The notes below the pieces were generated by a model. It had not been told where the DNA came from. It saw only the letters and a list, made by a program, of their open reading frames with translations, and searched no databases. Below, one piece after another: positions 1-8,676 of a DNA stretch of 64,000 nt. Position numbers and translations under genes: made by a program. Within the stretch, counting starts at the first letter, position 1. Every line of letters begins with the position of its first letter. The DNA is taken from positions 62,001-126,000 of the forward strand of contig CAKSFN010000007.1 in assembly GCA_934454405.1 (NCBI GenBank). Direction: 5' to 3'. The stretch is from an uncultured Eubacteriales bacterium. Its GTDB lineage: Bacteria > Bacillota > Clostridia > Oscillospirales > UBA644.

Positions 1-2
1 GA

Positions 3-41
3 GACATCAAAGTGTATGTCGACGCCGTTATAAACAAGTAA
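3..41 (+). CDS. C-terminal end of an Asp23/Gls24 (YloU-like) protein, partial
   Basis: Only the last 12 codons lie in the window, reading DIKVYVDAVINK before TAA at 39-41. A short hydrophobic beta-strand ending of this kind is typical of Asp23/Gls24 envelope stress proteins. In Bacillota the gene just upstream of the YloV/FakA gene is commonly yloU (Asp23 family), and the next gene here is a FakA homologue 18 bases downstream. The assignment rests mostly on this neighbour, because 12 residues are too few for a family call. Confidence 0.5.
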   Translation, partial: DIKVYVDAVINK

Positions 42-59
42 ACAGTCGAGGTAAGAGAT

Positions 60-1706
60 ATGATAAACGGAAACGTTTACCGCAGCATGATAGTTTCTGC
101 GGCAAATAACATCGCAAATCTTCAGGAAGAAATCAACAAGCTTAATGTTTTTCCGGTGCCCGACGGTGATACCGGAACCAATATGAGCCTTACAATGCAG
201 GCAGGCAAAAACGCCGTAGAGCATTTTGACGGCGGACTGACCGAGTGCGCCGATAAAGTTGCGTCGGCGCTTCTCCGCGGCGGCAGAGGCAACTCCGGAG
301 TTATACTTTCTCTGTTTTTCAGAGGCGTCACAAAAGAGTTGAAAGGTCTTTCGGAGGCTTCTCCTTCGGATTTTGCCAAGGCTTTCAAAGGCGGCGTAGA
401 GTCCGCTTACAAGGCTGTTCGCAAGCCCACGGAGGGTACCGTTCTGACGGTTATGAGGCTTTGCGCTGTTCGAGCCGATGAAATCGCGGATTCGGGCATA
501 AGCGACGCGGAGTTCTTTGCGGAGCTGCTTGCGAACGCAAAAGATACCCTTGCGAAAACACCCGATATGCTTCCGACTTTGAAGCAGGCAAAGGTTGTTG
601 ACGCGGGAGGAATGGGCTTCTGTGTTCTGCTCGAAGGCATGCTTTCGGTTCTTGACGGGAAAGGCGAAATCACCGCTGTTTCCGGCACTTCCTCCGAGGC
701 TGTACAGGCGGATTTTGCGTCCTTTAACACTGAAGACATAAAATTTGCTTACTGCACGGAATGTATTGTAAATAAAGACCCGAATAAACACAGAACCGAA
801 AAAGAGATCGACGCTCTCCGCGAGTTTATTATGAATTGCGGTGACAGCGGCGTATTCATCGACGACGACGATTTCATTAAATTCCATATTCATACCAACG
901 ATCCGGGCAAGGTTCTTTCCAAATGCCTTAAATACGGCGTTCTCGCAAAAGTTAAGGTCGAGAATATGAAGGAACAGCACACGCAGCTTTCAACGGGTGA
1001 GACGGAAAGCGGGAACGAAGAAAAGCCTGCCGTTTCCGCGGCGCCCGAAAAGAAATACGGATTTGTCAGCGTTGCCGCGGGCGACGGGATCAGAGCCGTG
1101 TTTGAGGATCTCGGAACCGACGTCATCGTCAGCGGCGGTCAGACGATGAACCCCAGCACGGAGGATATCGTCGAGGCTGTTTGCGCGACGCCGAGCGAAG
1201 TTGTCTTTGTGCTTCCCAACAATAAAAACATTTATATGTCGGCAAAACAGGCGGAAGAGATCGTGACCGACAAAAGGGTCGTCGTTCTCCACACCGTTTC
1301 CATTCCTCAGGGAATAAGCGCGATGCTCGCGTTTGATCCCGAGCTTGATGTTGAAGAAAACGAAAAAGCGATGGTTGACGCAAAAAGGAACGTTATTTCC
1401 GAAAGCGTTACGTTTGCCGCGCGTGATTCCGTTTTTGACGGGCATGAGATAAAAGAAGGGCAGAGGCTCGGGCTTGTCAACGGAAAAGTGACGTATATCG
1501 AAAACTCAGACGACGAATGCGTCAATATGTTGAGTGAAGATATTAAAAATTCGGATTATGTCACGGTCTTTTACGGCGAGGGCATTGACGAGGAACAGGC
1601 AAACAAAACGGCGGATATTATCCGAAAGAAGCTTTCGCCCGACGCAGAGGTCGTTGTTATTTACGGCGGTCAACCGGTCTACTATTATATTATTTCCGCC
1701 GAATAA
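60..1706 (+). CDS. fakA: DAK2-domain fatty acid kinase FakA/YloV-like protein
   Basis: 548 aa, the usual size of the YloV/FakA family. The N-terminal DhaL-like kinase domain has the PVPDGDTGTNM metal/ATP signature near residues 32-42 and GGRGNSGVILS near 74-84. A middle segment (about 215-310) carries conserved Cys and His residues (YCTECIV, HIHTNDPG). The C-terminal DegV-like part holds SGGQTMNPSTEDI. In Bacillota FakA phosphorylates fatty acids bound by FakB for phospholipid synthesis; no FakB is in the window. ATG at 60 follows a GAGG motif. The gene sits between an Asp23-type gene tail and yqhQ. Confidence 0.9.
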   Translation: MINGNVYRSMIVSAANNIANLQEEINKLNVFPVPDGDTGTNMSLTMQAGKNAVEHFDGGLTECADKVASALLRGGRGNSGVILSLFFRGVTKELKGLSEASPSDFAKAFKGGVESAYKAVRKPTEGTVLTVMRLCAVRADEIADSGISDAEFFAELLANAKDTLAKTPDMLPTLKQAKVVDAGGMGFCVLLEGMLSVLDGKGEITAVSGTSSEAVQADFASFNTEDIKFAYCTECIVNKDPNKHRTEKEIDALREFIMNCGDSGVFIDDDDFIKFHIHTNDPGKVLSKCLKYGVLAKVKVENMKEQHTQLSTGETESGNEEKPAVSAAPEKKYGFVSVAAGDGIRAVFEDLGTDVIVSGGQTMNPSTEDIVEAVCATPSEVVFVLPNNKNIYMSAKQAEEIVTDKRVVVLHTVSIPQGISAMLAFDPELDVEENEKAMVDAKRNVISESVTFAARDSVFDGHEIKEGQRLGLVNGKVTYIENSDDECVNMLSEDIKNSDYVTVFYGEGIDEEQANKTADIIRKKLSPDAEVVVIYGGQPVYYYIISAE

Positions 1707-1715
1707 AGGAGAAAG

Positions 1716-2765
1716 ATGTCTCAAAAACAGTATGCAAAGGTCGGCGGTCAGGCGGTCATAGAGGGAATTATGATGCGTTCCCCGAAAAAAGACGTGCTTG
1801 CCGTCAGAACTCAAAACGGTGAAATCGTTGTCGAACCCATGGAATACAAGACTCTTAAAGGCAGGGTCGGTTTTTTCCGTCTGCCCGTCATTCGAGGCGT
1901 TGTTGGGTTTATCGACAGCCTTATCATCGGATATAAATCCCTTATGCGCTCCGCGGAGTTTTTTGCCGATGAAGAAGATGAAAAGGATACTCAAAAGTCC
2001 GTTGAAGCTGAAACTTCCGCGTCCGACGGAACGAACGTAGTGGAGGAGAAGAAAAAGTCTGCGGGAACATCCGTTATGCTTTTCTTTTCCGCGCTTATCG
2101 GCGTCATTCTCGCCGTTGCGATATTCATTTTTCTGCCGGCATGGATAGCGGAGGGCGTTCAATGGCTTGTGCGAAACGTGAGCGGAAACGCGGAGTGGAT
2201 ATATCCGACGTGGTTATATTCGGTTTTCAAAGGCGTTTTGCGAATAGTCATAATGCTTGCTTATATATCGCTTGTTTCTTTGATGAAAGATATCCGCCGT
2301 CTTTTTCAGTATCACGGCGCGGAGCACAAAGCGATATTCTGCCTTGAAAACAGAAAAGAACTGACCGTTGAAAATGTAAGAGGATTCGGAAGACTTCATC
2401 CGCGGTGCGGAACGAGCTTTCTGCTTATAGTGTTCTTTACAAGTATGGTCTTTTCGATTCTGATATCGCTTATCCCCGTTTTCTCAAATATGATAACGGG
2501 AAATATCGCAAGCCGAATGCTTTATACCGCCATCAGTATTTTATTTGTGCCGATAATCGCCGGGCTCAGCTATGAATTGCAGCAGTACACGGGAAGGCAC
2601 GAAAATCTTTTTACGAAGATAGTCAGCGCGCCCGGTCTTGCTTTTCAGAAAATTACGACGCGAGAGCCTGACGACGGTCAGATTGAGGTCGCGATAGCGG
2701 CGTTAAAAGAGTCCCTGACAAACGAAGACGGTGATTTTGACCCATCGCTCGCATATAAAAAATGA
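1716..2765 (+). CDS. DUF1385 family membrane protein (YqhQ-like)
   Basis: 349 aa. The N-terminus KVGGQAVIEGIMMRSP is the DUF1385 signature. About four hydrophobic segments follow (residues 125-150, 175-192, 230-255, 268-285), plus a cytoplasmic loop RRLFQYHGAEHKA and HPRCGTSF that are strongly conserved in this family. An acidic stretch (residues 85-110) precedes the first membrane segment. The function of the family is not established. The gene often precedes prmC in Clostridia, as here, and its end overlaps prmC by four bases, implying co-translation. Confidence 0.9.
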   Translation: MSQKQYAKVGGQAVIEGIMMRSPKKDVLAVRTQNGEIVVEPMEYKTLKGRVGFFRLPVIRGVVGFIDSLIIGYKSLMRSAEFFADEEDEKDTQKSVEAETSASDGTNVVEEKKKSAGTSVMLFFSALIGVILAVAIFIFLPAWIAEGVQWLVRNVSGNAEWIYPTWLYSVFKGVLRIVIMLAYISLVSLMKDIRRLFQYHGAEHKAIFCLENRKELTVENVRGFGRLHPRCGTSFLLIVFFTSMVFSILISLIPVFSNMITGNIASRMLYTAISILFVPIIAGLSYELQQYTGRHENLFTKIVSAPGLAFQKITTREPDDGQIEVAIAALKESLTNEDGDFDPSLAYKK

Positions 2766-3628
2766 CAGAAAACTACTCGGATTTGCTTGCAAAAATAAAA
2801 TCCTCCGTTTACGAAAATGCGGAAGGTGAGCTGCTTGAAATGATTTCTTTCTTTTCGAAAAGACCTTTTGAGGAGCTGCGCAGGCTGAGGTTGGAAGCAA
2901 AACGGAATCCGAATGTTTGGAGTTCTGTTTTGTCCGCCGATGTTCTTAAAAAAGTTTCAAATGCCATCAAATTGCGCTGTTCGGGAGTTCCCGTTCAGTA
3001 TTTGACACGGCGCGCGTTTTTTTTCGGACGTGAGTTTTATGTTGACGAGCGGACGCTTATCCCGCGGTTTGACACGGAGGCTCTTGTGGATGCCGCCTTG
3101 CCGTTTATTTCCGAAAAATCAAGGGTTCTCGACCTTTGTTGCGGAAGCGGCTGTATCGGGCTGACGCTTTGTCTTGAAAAGAATTGTTACGCCTGCTTTG
3201 CGGATGTTTCGGAGGACGCTCTTGCCGTCGCTCGAAAAAACGCAAAAATTCTCGGTGTTGAAAATGCGGATTTTTTACGCCATAACGTATTTTCCGATTC
3301 GTTGACCGATTGCTTTGACGTTATCGTGTGCAATCCGCCCTACATATCGGCGCAGGAGATGGAAAACCTTGACAGAGAAGTTCTGCATGAGCCGCGCATT
3401 GCGCTTGAAGCCGGCGACGGATATTCGTTTTACGGGATCGTTCCGACAAAGTACAGCGAAAACCTGAGAAACGGCGGCAGTTTGTTTTTTGAGGTCGGAA
3501 AAGGTCAGTCCGACCGTGTTGTCGCGCTGTGCGAAAGCGCAGGGTACGACAGGACGGAAACATTCAAAGATTTGAATAATATCGAACGGGTCGTTCGGGC
3601 CCGTAAGCCTTTGGAGACAGTTATATGA
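2762..3628 (+). CDS. prmC: Peptide chain release factor N5-glutamine methyltransferase
   Basis: 288 aa, family length. An N-terminal helical domain contacts the release factor. The Rossmann-type SAM domain begins with VLDLCCGSGCIGL near residue 122, and the catalytic motif VCNPPYIS lies near residue 190. PrmC methylates the Gln of the GGQ loop of RF1/RF2. The GVPVQYLTRRAFFFGREFYV segment before the SAM domain is typical of the family. The gene overlaps yqhQ upstream and ddl downstream by four bases each, so it is inside one operon. Confidence 0.93.
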   Translation: MTENYSDLLAKIKSSVYENAEGELLEMISFFSKRPFEELRRLRLEAKRNPNVWSSVLSADVLKKVSNAIKLRCSGVPVQYLTRRAFFFGREFYVDERTLIPRFDTEALVDAALPFISEKSRVLDLCCGSGCIGLTLCLEKNCYACFADVSEDALAVARKNAKILGVENADFLRHNVFSDSLTDCFDVIVCNPPYISAQEMENLDREVLHEPRIALEAGDGYSFYGIVPTKYSENLRNGGSLFFEVGKGQSDRVVALCESAGYDRTETFKDLNNIERVVRARKPLETVI

Positions 3629-4671
3629 AAGTTTTGATAATTTTTGGCGGAAAGTCGACGGAACACGAGGTTTCCTGCGTGTCCGCGGCTTCCGTATTGA
3701 ATAATATAAAAGGGCACGAAATCACGAAATTCGGCATAACAAAAGAAGGCAAATGGTATCATACCGACGCGGAAAACGCCGCGATTGCCGACGGCAGTTG
3801 GGAAAATGACGAATCCAACGCGGAGGTTTTCGCCGATTTTAATTCGCGCGCTTTCGTTTGGGACGACGGAAGCATAACTCCCGATGTGATATTTCCGGTT
3901 CTGCACGGTAAAAACGGCGAGGACGGAACCATTCAGGGACTGTTTGAGCTGATGAATATACCTTATGTGGGTTGCAGGGTTCTCGGATCTTCCGTATGTA
4001 TGGATAAAGCGTATACGAAAATGGTTTTCGAGCATGCGGGAATCAAGCAGGTTCCGTGGGTGACGGTTGAAGCCTACGATTACCGTTTTGATTCGGAAAA
4101 CGTAAAGAATACGGTTGAAAAATACCTTAAATATCCCGTTTTCGTCAAGCCCTCGAATGCGGGCTCATCCGTGGGAATAACAAAATGCAGATCGAGAGAT
4201 ATGCTTTCAAAAGCGTTCGACGAAGCGTTTGAGATTGACCGCAGAGTGGTTGTTGAGCAGGGGATAGAGAATCCGCAGGAAATTGAGGTCGCCGTTTTAG
4301 GGAACGAGGCTCCCGTCGCGTCCTGTACGGGGCGTATAATCCCAGCGAATGAGTTTTACGATTATGAGGCGAAGTATTCAAGCAACGATTCAAAGCTTCT
4401 TATTCCGTCAGGCGCGGAAAACGAAGATTTTATAAAAAAAGAAGCGGTTAAAGCATACAAAGCGTGTGACTGCAAGGGTATGTCGAGAGTGGATTTTCTT
4501 GTTGCAGAGGACGGCGGTATATATCTGAATGAGATAAATACCATTCCCGGATTTACGTCGATAAGCATGTATCCCAAGCTTTTCGGCGCAAGCGGACTTG
4601 AATATTCCGAACTTATCGACAGATTACTTGAGCTTGCGGTGAGCTTTTCGGAGGTAAAATGCGACAGGTAA
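3625..4671 (+). CDS. ddl: D-alanine--D-alanine ligase
   Basis: 348 aa ATP-grasp enzyme. The N-terminus MKVLIIFGGKSTEHEVS is the classical Ddl start. HGKNGEDGTIQGLFEL and the central ATP-grasp part (FVKPSNAGSSVGITK near residue 175) are present, as is the C-terminal metal site (LNEINTIPGFTSISMYP). It joins two D-Ala molecules for peptidoglycan precursors in the cytoplasm. The end overlaps the next gene by 13 bases. Confidence 0.95.
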   Translation: MKVLIIFGGKSTEHEVSCVSAASVLNNIKGHEITKFGITKEGKWYHTDAENAAIADGSWENDESNAEVFADFNSRAFVWDDGSITPDVIFPVLHGKNGEDGTIQGLFELMNIPYVGCRVLGSSVCMDKAYTKMVFEHAGIKQVPWVTVEAYDYRFDSENVKNTVEKYLKYPVFVKPSNAGSSVGITKCRSRDMLSKAFDEAFEIDRRVVVEQGIENPQEIEVAVLGNEAPVASCTGRIIPANEFYDYEAKYSSNDSKLLIPSGAENEDFIKKEAVKAYKACDCKGMSRVDFLVAEDGGIYLNEINTIPGFTSISMYPKLFGASGLEYSELIDRLLELAVSFSEVKCDR

Positions 4672-5078
4672 GCCTGAATATCCGCTCCCTTCGCGACGGA
4701 ACGGAGACAACAAATATCTATACCATCGCTTCGATGAAAAAGAAAAAGGACGCTTATGATTTCGTGTTTGACAGCCCCGATGAAAAGGCGTTTGATGCGA
4801 AAAAACTGCGCTTGTCCGTAAACAGCAGCGGCTTGTCCCTTCGCGCCGACGGCACGTCCCGGCTTGCGGATATTGTTCTTGAAAAGGGCAAAAAGCATTA
4901 TTGTTATTTTCGCAAAAGCGACGATACCGAAGCCTTGACCGTCGGGATAGATACATATCGCGTAACTTCGGATATGTCCGACGACGGCGGAAGCATTGAA
5001 GTTGAGTTTTATATGGATCATAACTGTTCGGGAACGAGTAAGAATTTGATGAAGGTGACCGTCAGGCCGAAAGCATGA
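4659..5078 (+). CDS. DUF1934 (YwiB-like) beta-barrel protein
   Basis: 139 aa, overlapping ddl by 13 bases. It has no signal peptide or membrane segment. The sequence alternates polar and hydrophobic strands, with motifs seen in the DUF1934/YwiB family such as LRADGTSRLADIVLEKGKKH and the C-terminal EVEFYMDHN. YwiB-type proteins are small calycin-like barrels of unknown function, often encoded just before argS in Bacillota, as here. The family call is moderately secure; no biochemical role can be given. Confidence 0.7.
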   Translation: MRQVSLNIRSLRDGTETTNIYTIASMKKKKDAYDFVFDSPDEKAFDAKKLRLSVNSSGLSLRADGTSRLADIVLEKGKKHYCYFRKSDDTEALTVGIDTYRVTSDMSDDGGSIEVEFYMDHNCSGTSKNLMKVTVRPKA

Positions 5079-5088
5079 GAGGTTGTAA

Positions 5089-6759
5089 ATGGATTTTTTT
5101 AAGCAGGTAAAAGAAAAAATAACGGCGAATGTAAACGCCGCAATCGAAAAAGCGCAGGCAGACGGCGCGCTGCCGCAGACGGAAAAATATGATTTTACGG
5201 TTGAGATCCCGAAAGATGCGTCTTTCGGTGATTTTGCGACCAATGCCGCTATGCTCGGGGCGAGAGTTTTCAGAAAAGCACCGCAGCAGATAGCGAAAGA
5301 AATTGTGGACAGGCTTCCGTCCGATTCATGGTTTTCCGAGGTGTCTGTCGCAGGCGCTTTTATTAACTTTAAGCTCAGCCCCGAATTTTCAAAATCTGTT
5401 GTTGACGGCATACTCCGTAAGGGTGAAAACTACGGAAAAAGCGATTTCGGACAGGGTAAAAAGGTTCTTGTTGAATTTGTTTCCGCAAATCCGACGGGAC
5501 CTATGCATATAGGAAATGCGCGCGGCGGCGCAAACGGCGACTGCCTCGCTTCCATTCTTAACTTTGCGGGATATAAAGCGGACAGAGAGTTTTATGTCAA
5601 CGATGCGGGAAATCAGATCGAAAAATTCGGTTTGAGCCTCTCTCTGCGTTACCTTCAATTATATAAAGAAGGCATTGAAATGCCTGAGGATTCTTACCAC
5701 GGCGAAGACATCGTCGATCACGCAAAGGCTTTTGCGGAGATTTACGGCGACAAATATGTTGAAGCGGACGATGCCGAGCGTAAAAAGGCTCTCGTCGATT
5801 TCGCGCTCCCGAAAAACGTGGAAGCGCTTGAACGCGATCTGAAAAAATACCGTATCATATATGACCGCTGGTTCAGAGAAAGCGAGCTTTACAAGAACGG
5901 ACAGGCTCAAAAAGTTGTTGAAATGCTTACCGAATCGGGCTATACCTACGAGCAGGAGGGTGCGGTTTGGTTCAAAGCGACCGAATTCGGTTGTGAAAAA
6001 GACTTCGTCCTCGTTCGCTCAAACGGGCTTTACACATACGTTGTTCCCGATATCGCGTACCATTACAACAAACTTGTCACACGCGGATATGACAAAGCGA
6101 TAGACGTTCTCGGCGCTGACCATCACGGCTATGTTCCGAGACTTAAAGGCGCGCTTACCGCGCTCGGAGTTGACGCATCAAAGCTCGATGCCGTTATTAT
6201 TCAGATGGTTCGTCTTATTAAGGACGGAGAGGTTACCAAGCAAAGCAAACGTTCGGGCAAAGCGATAACGCTTGTGACTTTGCTTGAAGAAGTTCCGATA
6301 GATGCGGCGCGTTTCTTTTTCAATATGCGCGAGCCGAATTCTCATTTCGATTTTGATCTTGACCTTGCGGTTTCGCAGACGAATCAAAACCCCGTTTACT
6401 ATGTTCAGTACGCGCACGCGCGTATATGCAGCATTTTGGCTGGATTGAACGAAGAAAAAGTACCGTGTGACCGCGAATGCACATCGGCGCTCGGCGAACC
6501 TCAGGAAAAAGCACTTGTCAAACAGCTTGCTCTGTTTACAGGAGAGGTTGTCCGGGCAGCGCAGAGCTATGATATTTCGCTTATGACCAAATACGCGGTA
6601 GATCTTTCGTCCTCTTTCCACAGCTTTTACAACGGATGCCGTGTCAAATGCGAAGAATCCGATAAGATGTACGCGCGAATCGCTCTGATAAAGGCGGTAA
6701 AACAAACGCTCGAAAATGTTCTCGGAATAATCAAAGTCAGCGCGCCGGAGCATATGTGA
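5089..6759 (+). CDS. argS: Arginyl-tRNA synthetase
   Basis: 556 aa class I synthetase. It has an N-terminal Add1 domain (about 1-110), the HIGH-type motif NPTGPMHIGNARG near residue 140, and a KMSKS-equivalent region around QSKRSGKAI. The C-terminal anticodon-binding domain includes QTNQNPVYYVQYAHARICSI, a strong ArgS signature. It charges tRNA-Arg. The gene starts 10 bases after the DUF1934 gene, and its stop codon is joined to the tadA start. Confidence 0.96.
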   Translation: MDFFKQVKEKITANVNAAIEKAQADGALPQTEKYDFTVEIPKDASFGDFATNAAMLGARVFRKAPQQIAKEIVDRLPSDSWFSEVSVAGAFINFKLSPEFSKSVVDGILRKGENYGKSDFGQGKKVLVEFVSANPTGPMHIGNARGGANGDCLASILNFAGYKADREFYVNDAGNQIEKFGLSLSLRYLQLYKEGIEMPEDSYHGEDIVDHAKAFAEIYGDKYVEADDAERKKALVDFALPKNVEALERDLKKYRIIYDRWFRESELYKNGQAQKVVEMLTESGYTYEQEGAVWFKATEFGCEKDFVLVRSNGLYTYVVPDIAYHYNKLVTRGYDKAIDVLGADHHGYVPRLKGALTALGVDASKLDAVIIQMVRLIKDGEVTKQSKRSGKAITLVTLLEEVPIDAARFFFNMREPNSHFDFDLDLAVSQTNQNPVYYVQYAHARICSILAGLNEEKVPCDRECTSALGEPQEKALVKQLALFTGEVVRAAQSYDISLMTKYAVDLSSSFHSFYNGCRVKCEESDKMYARIALIKAVKQTLENVLGIIKVSAPEHM

Positions 6760-7244
6760 TGTACGAGCGCAGATTTATGCTTCGCGCCATAAAATGCGCG
6801 GAAAAGGCGTGCGCGATTGATGATGTTCCCGTCGGCTGTGTTATCGTTCACGACGGCAAGGTCATAGCTTCGGGCTACAACAGGCGCGAAAACGACAAAA
6901 ATGCTTTGAAACACGCCGAAATAACGGCGATAAACCGCGCCTGTAAAAAACTCGGCGGCTGGCGGCTTATCGACTGCGATATGTACGTTACGCTCGAGCC
7001 GTGTACAATGTGCGGCGGCGCGATTATGAATTCGAGAATAAAGAATGTTTATGTCGGGCTTCACGATGAAAAATCGGGAGCTTTCGGCAGCGTTTGCGAC
7101 TTGTCCAAAATGGGTTTGAACCATAAGGTAAACGTCGAATTCGGCTATGAAGAAGAGAAGTGCTACGAACTCCTCCATGAATATTTTCTGAAACTTCGCG
7201 AACTGCGGAAGAAAAAGAAAAAAATTACGAAAAGTCAGTCGTAA
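6759..7244 (+). CDS. tadA: tRNA adenosine(34) deaminase
   Basis: 161 aa from ATG 6759, with an alternative GTG one codon earlier at 6756. The deaminase zinc site is complete: HAE in LKHAEITAI and PCxxC in LEPCTMCGGAI. The motif RIKNVYVGLHDEKSGAFGS is typical of TadA rather than of cytidine or guanine deaminases. It converts A34 of tRNA-Arg(ACG) to inosine. The ATG overlaps the last base of the argS stop codon, so the two tRNA-Arg-related genes are translationally coupled. The C-terminus is very basic. Confidence 0.93.
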   Translation: MYERRFMLRAIKCAEKACAIDDVPVGCVIVHDGKVIASGYNRRENDKNALKHAEITAINRACKKLGGWRLIDCDMYVTLEPCTMCGGAIMNSRIKNVYVGLHDEKSGAFGSVCDLSKMGLNHKVNVEFGYEEEKCYELLHEYFLKLRELRKKKKKITKSQS

Positions 7245-7269
7245 AATCCACATTTTCGTATGTTTACCA

Positions 7270-7298
7270 TTGACTTTTAACTATAAATTTGATATAAT
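7270..7298 (+). promoter_or_regulatory. Sigma-A promoter of the dehydrogenase-complex locus
   Basis: TTGACT (7270-7275) and TATAAT (7293-7298) are separated by 17 bases in an AT-rich region. An ACGGAGG ribosome-binding site follows ahead of ATG 7331. One near-consensus promoter in front of four genes with highly biased codons suggests strong transcription. Confidence 0.85.
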
Positions 7299-7330
7299 TT
7301 ATATATATAATTATACGGAGGTATTTTCCA

Positions 7331-8599
7331 ATGTTGAACAAGGCTGTAAGACTTTACGGCAAGAACGACCTCAGACTCGACGAATTCGAACTTCCCGAAA
7401 TCAAAGACGACGAGATTCTTGCAAAAGTCGTATCCGACAGTATTTGTATGTCTTCTCATAAAGCGGCGATGCAGGGCGCGGATCACAAACGTGTTCCCAA
7501 CAATATCGCCGAGGAACCCATTATCATCGGTCACGAATTTTGCGGCGAAATTATGAAAGTCGGCGCAAAATGGCAGGACAAGTTCAAGGCGGGCGAGAAA
7601 TTCTCCATTCAGCCGGCAATGAACCTTCCGAACGACCCCTATGCCGCTCCCGGTTATTCTTTCAGATACATCGGCGGCGATTCCCAGTATATCGTTATCC
7701 CCGCTTGCGTTATGGAAAGCAACTGCCTGCTTGATTATGCGGGTGAAGCGTTCTTCTACGGTTCGCTTGCGGAGCCGATGAGCTGTATCGTCGGCGGCTA
7801 TCACGCAAACTATCACACAACGCAGGGCTCTTATGTTCACTCCATGGGTATCGTTGAGGGCGGTTCTCTCGCTCTCCTTGCAAGCGCAGGTCCCATGGGT
7901 ATGGGCGCAATAGACTACGCCATGCATTGCGACAGAAGACCGTCTCTTCTTGTTGTTACGGACATTGACACCGCAAGACTTGAAAGAGCCGCGTCCATCT
8001 TCACTGTTGAAGACGCAGCAAAGAACGGCGTAAAGCTTATGTATGTCAACACCGCCGAGCAGGATGATCCCGTTGCGTACCTGAAGAGCCTTACTCCCGA
8101 CGGTAAAGGCTTCAACGATGTTTTTGCTTTTGCTCCCGTTAAGGCTGTTGTTGAACAGGCTGACGCTATTCTTGCAAAAGACGGATGTCTGAACTTCTTT
8201 GCGGGTCCGACCAAGACGGACTTCTCCGCGATGTTCAACTTCTACAACGTGCATTACAGTTCCACCCACGTTGTCGGAACCAGCGGCGGCAATACGGACG
8301 ATATGAAAGAGTCTCTTAAACTTATGGAGACCGGAACCATTAACCCTGCGGCGATGATAACTCATATCGGCGGTCTTAACGCGGTTGTCGAAACGACGAT
8401 CAATCTTGACAAGATCCCCGGCGGCAAAAAGCTCATTTACACACATAAAAATATCCCGTTGACCGCTATTGCCGATTTTGAAGATGTCGGAAAGCACGAT
8501 CCGTTCTTTGCGGAGCTCGCGAAAATAACGAAGGCTCATAACGGTTTGTGGTGCGCGGAAGCGGAGAAATACCTGCTTGCAAACGCAAAAGAAATATGA
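7331..8599 (+). CDS. SorE-like medium-chain (zinc-type) dehydrogenase
   Basis: 422 aa, longer than classical alcohol dehydrogenases (340-380). It retains the catalytic-zinc ligand pattern (Cys in SICMSSH, IIIGHEFCGEI near residue 65, SLAEPMSCI near 150) but lacks the four-Cys structural zinc lobe. A glycine-rich nucleotide-binding turn is at AGPMGMGAIDYAM. Size and motifs resemble L-sorbose-1-phosphate reductase-type proteins of anaerobes, so a sugar-phosphate or polyol oxidoreductase is plausible; the substrate is unknown. It is followed by a terminator-like hairpin and then the E2-E3-E1 genes in the same direction, and shares their C-ending codon bias. Confidence 0.75.
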   Translation: MLNKAVRLYGKNDLRLDEFELPEIKDDEILAKVVSDSICMSSHKAAMQGADHKRVPNNIAEEPIIIGHEFCGEIMKVGAKWQDKFKAGEKFSIQPAMNLPNDPYAAPGYSFRYIGGDSQYIVIPACVMESNCLLDYAGEAFFYGSLAEPMSCIVGGYHANYHTTQGSYVHSMGIVEGGSLALLASAGPMGMGAIDYAMHCDRRPSLLVVTDIDTARLERAASIFTVEDAAKNGVKLMYVNTAEQDDPVAYLKSLTPDGKGFNDVFAFAPVKAVVEQADAILAKDGCLNFFAGPTKTDFSAMFNFYNVHYSSTHVVGTSGGNTDDMKESLKLMETGTINPAAMITHIGGLNAVVETTINLDKIPGGKKLIYTHKNIPLTAIADFEDVGKHDPFFAELAKITKAHNGLWCAEAEKYLLANAKEI

Positions 8600-8606
8600 T
8601 TTTAAC

Positions 8607-8645
8607 GGTACAGGGGAGCGGAAACGGTCCTCTGTACCCGTTTTC
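8607..8645 (+). terminator. Terminator-like hairpin between the dehydrogenase and E2 genes
   Basis: GGTACAGGGGA (8607-8617) pairs with TCCTCTGTACC (8628-8638) as an 11-bp stem with one G-U pair, followed by CGTTTT. The U-tract is short, so it may be a partial terminator or an mRNA processing/stability element that sets different levels for the first gene and the complex genes. Confidence 0.6.
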
Positions 8646-8676
8646 ATAAAAAATAATTCATTAAGGAAGTGATTTT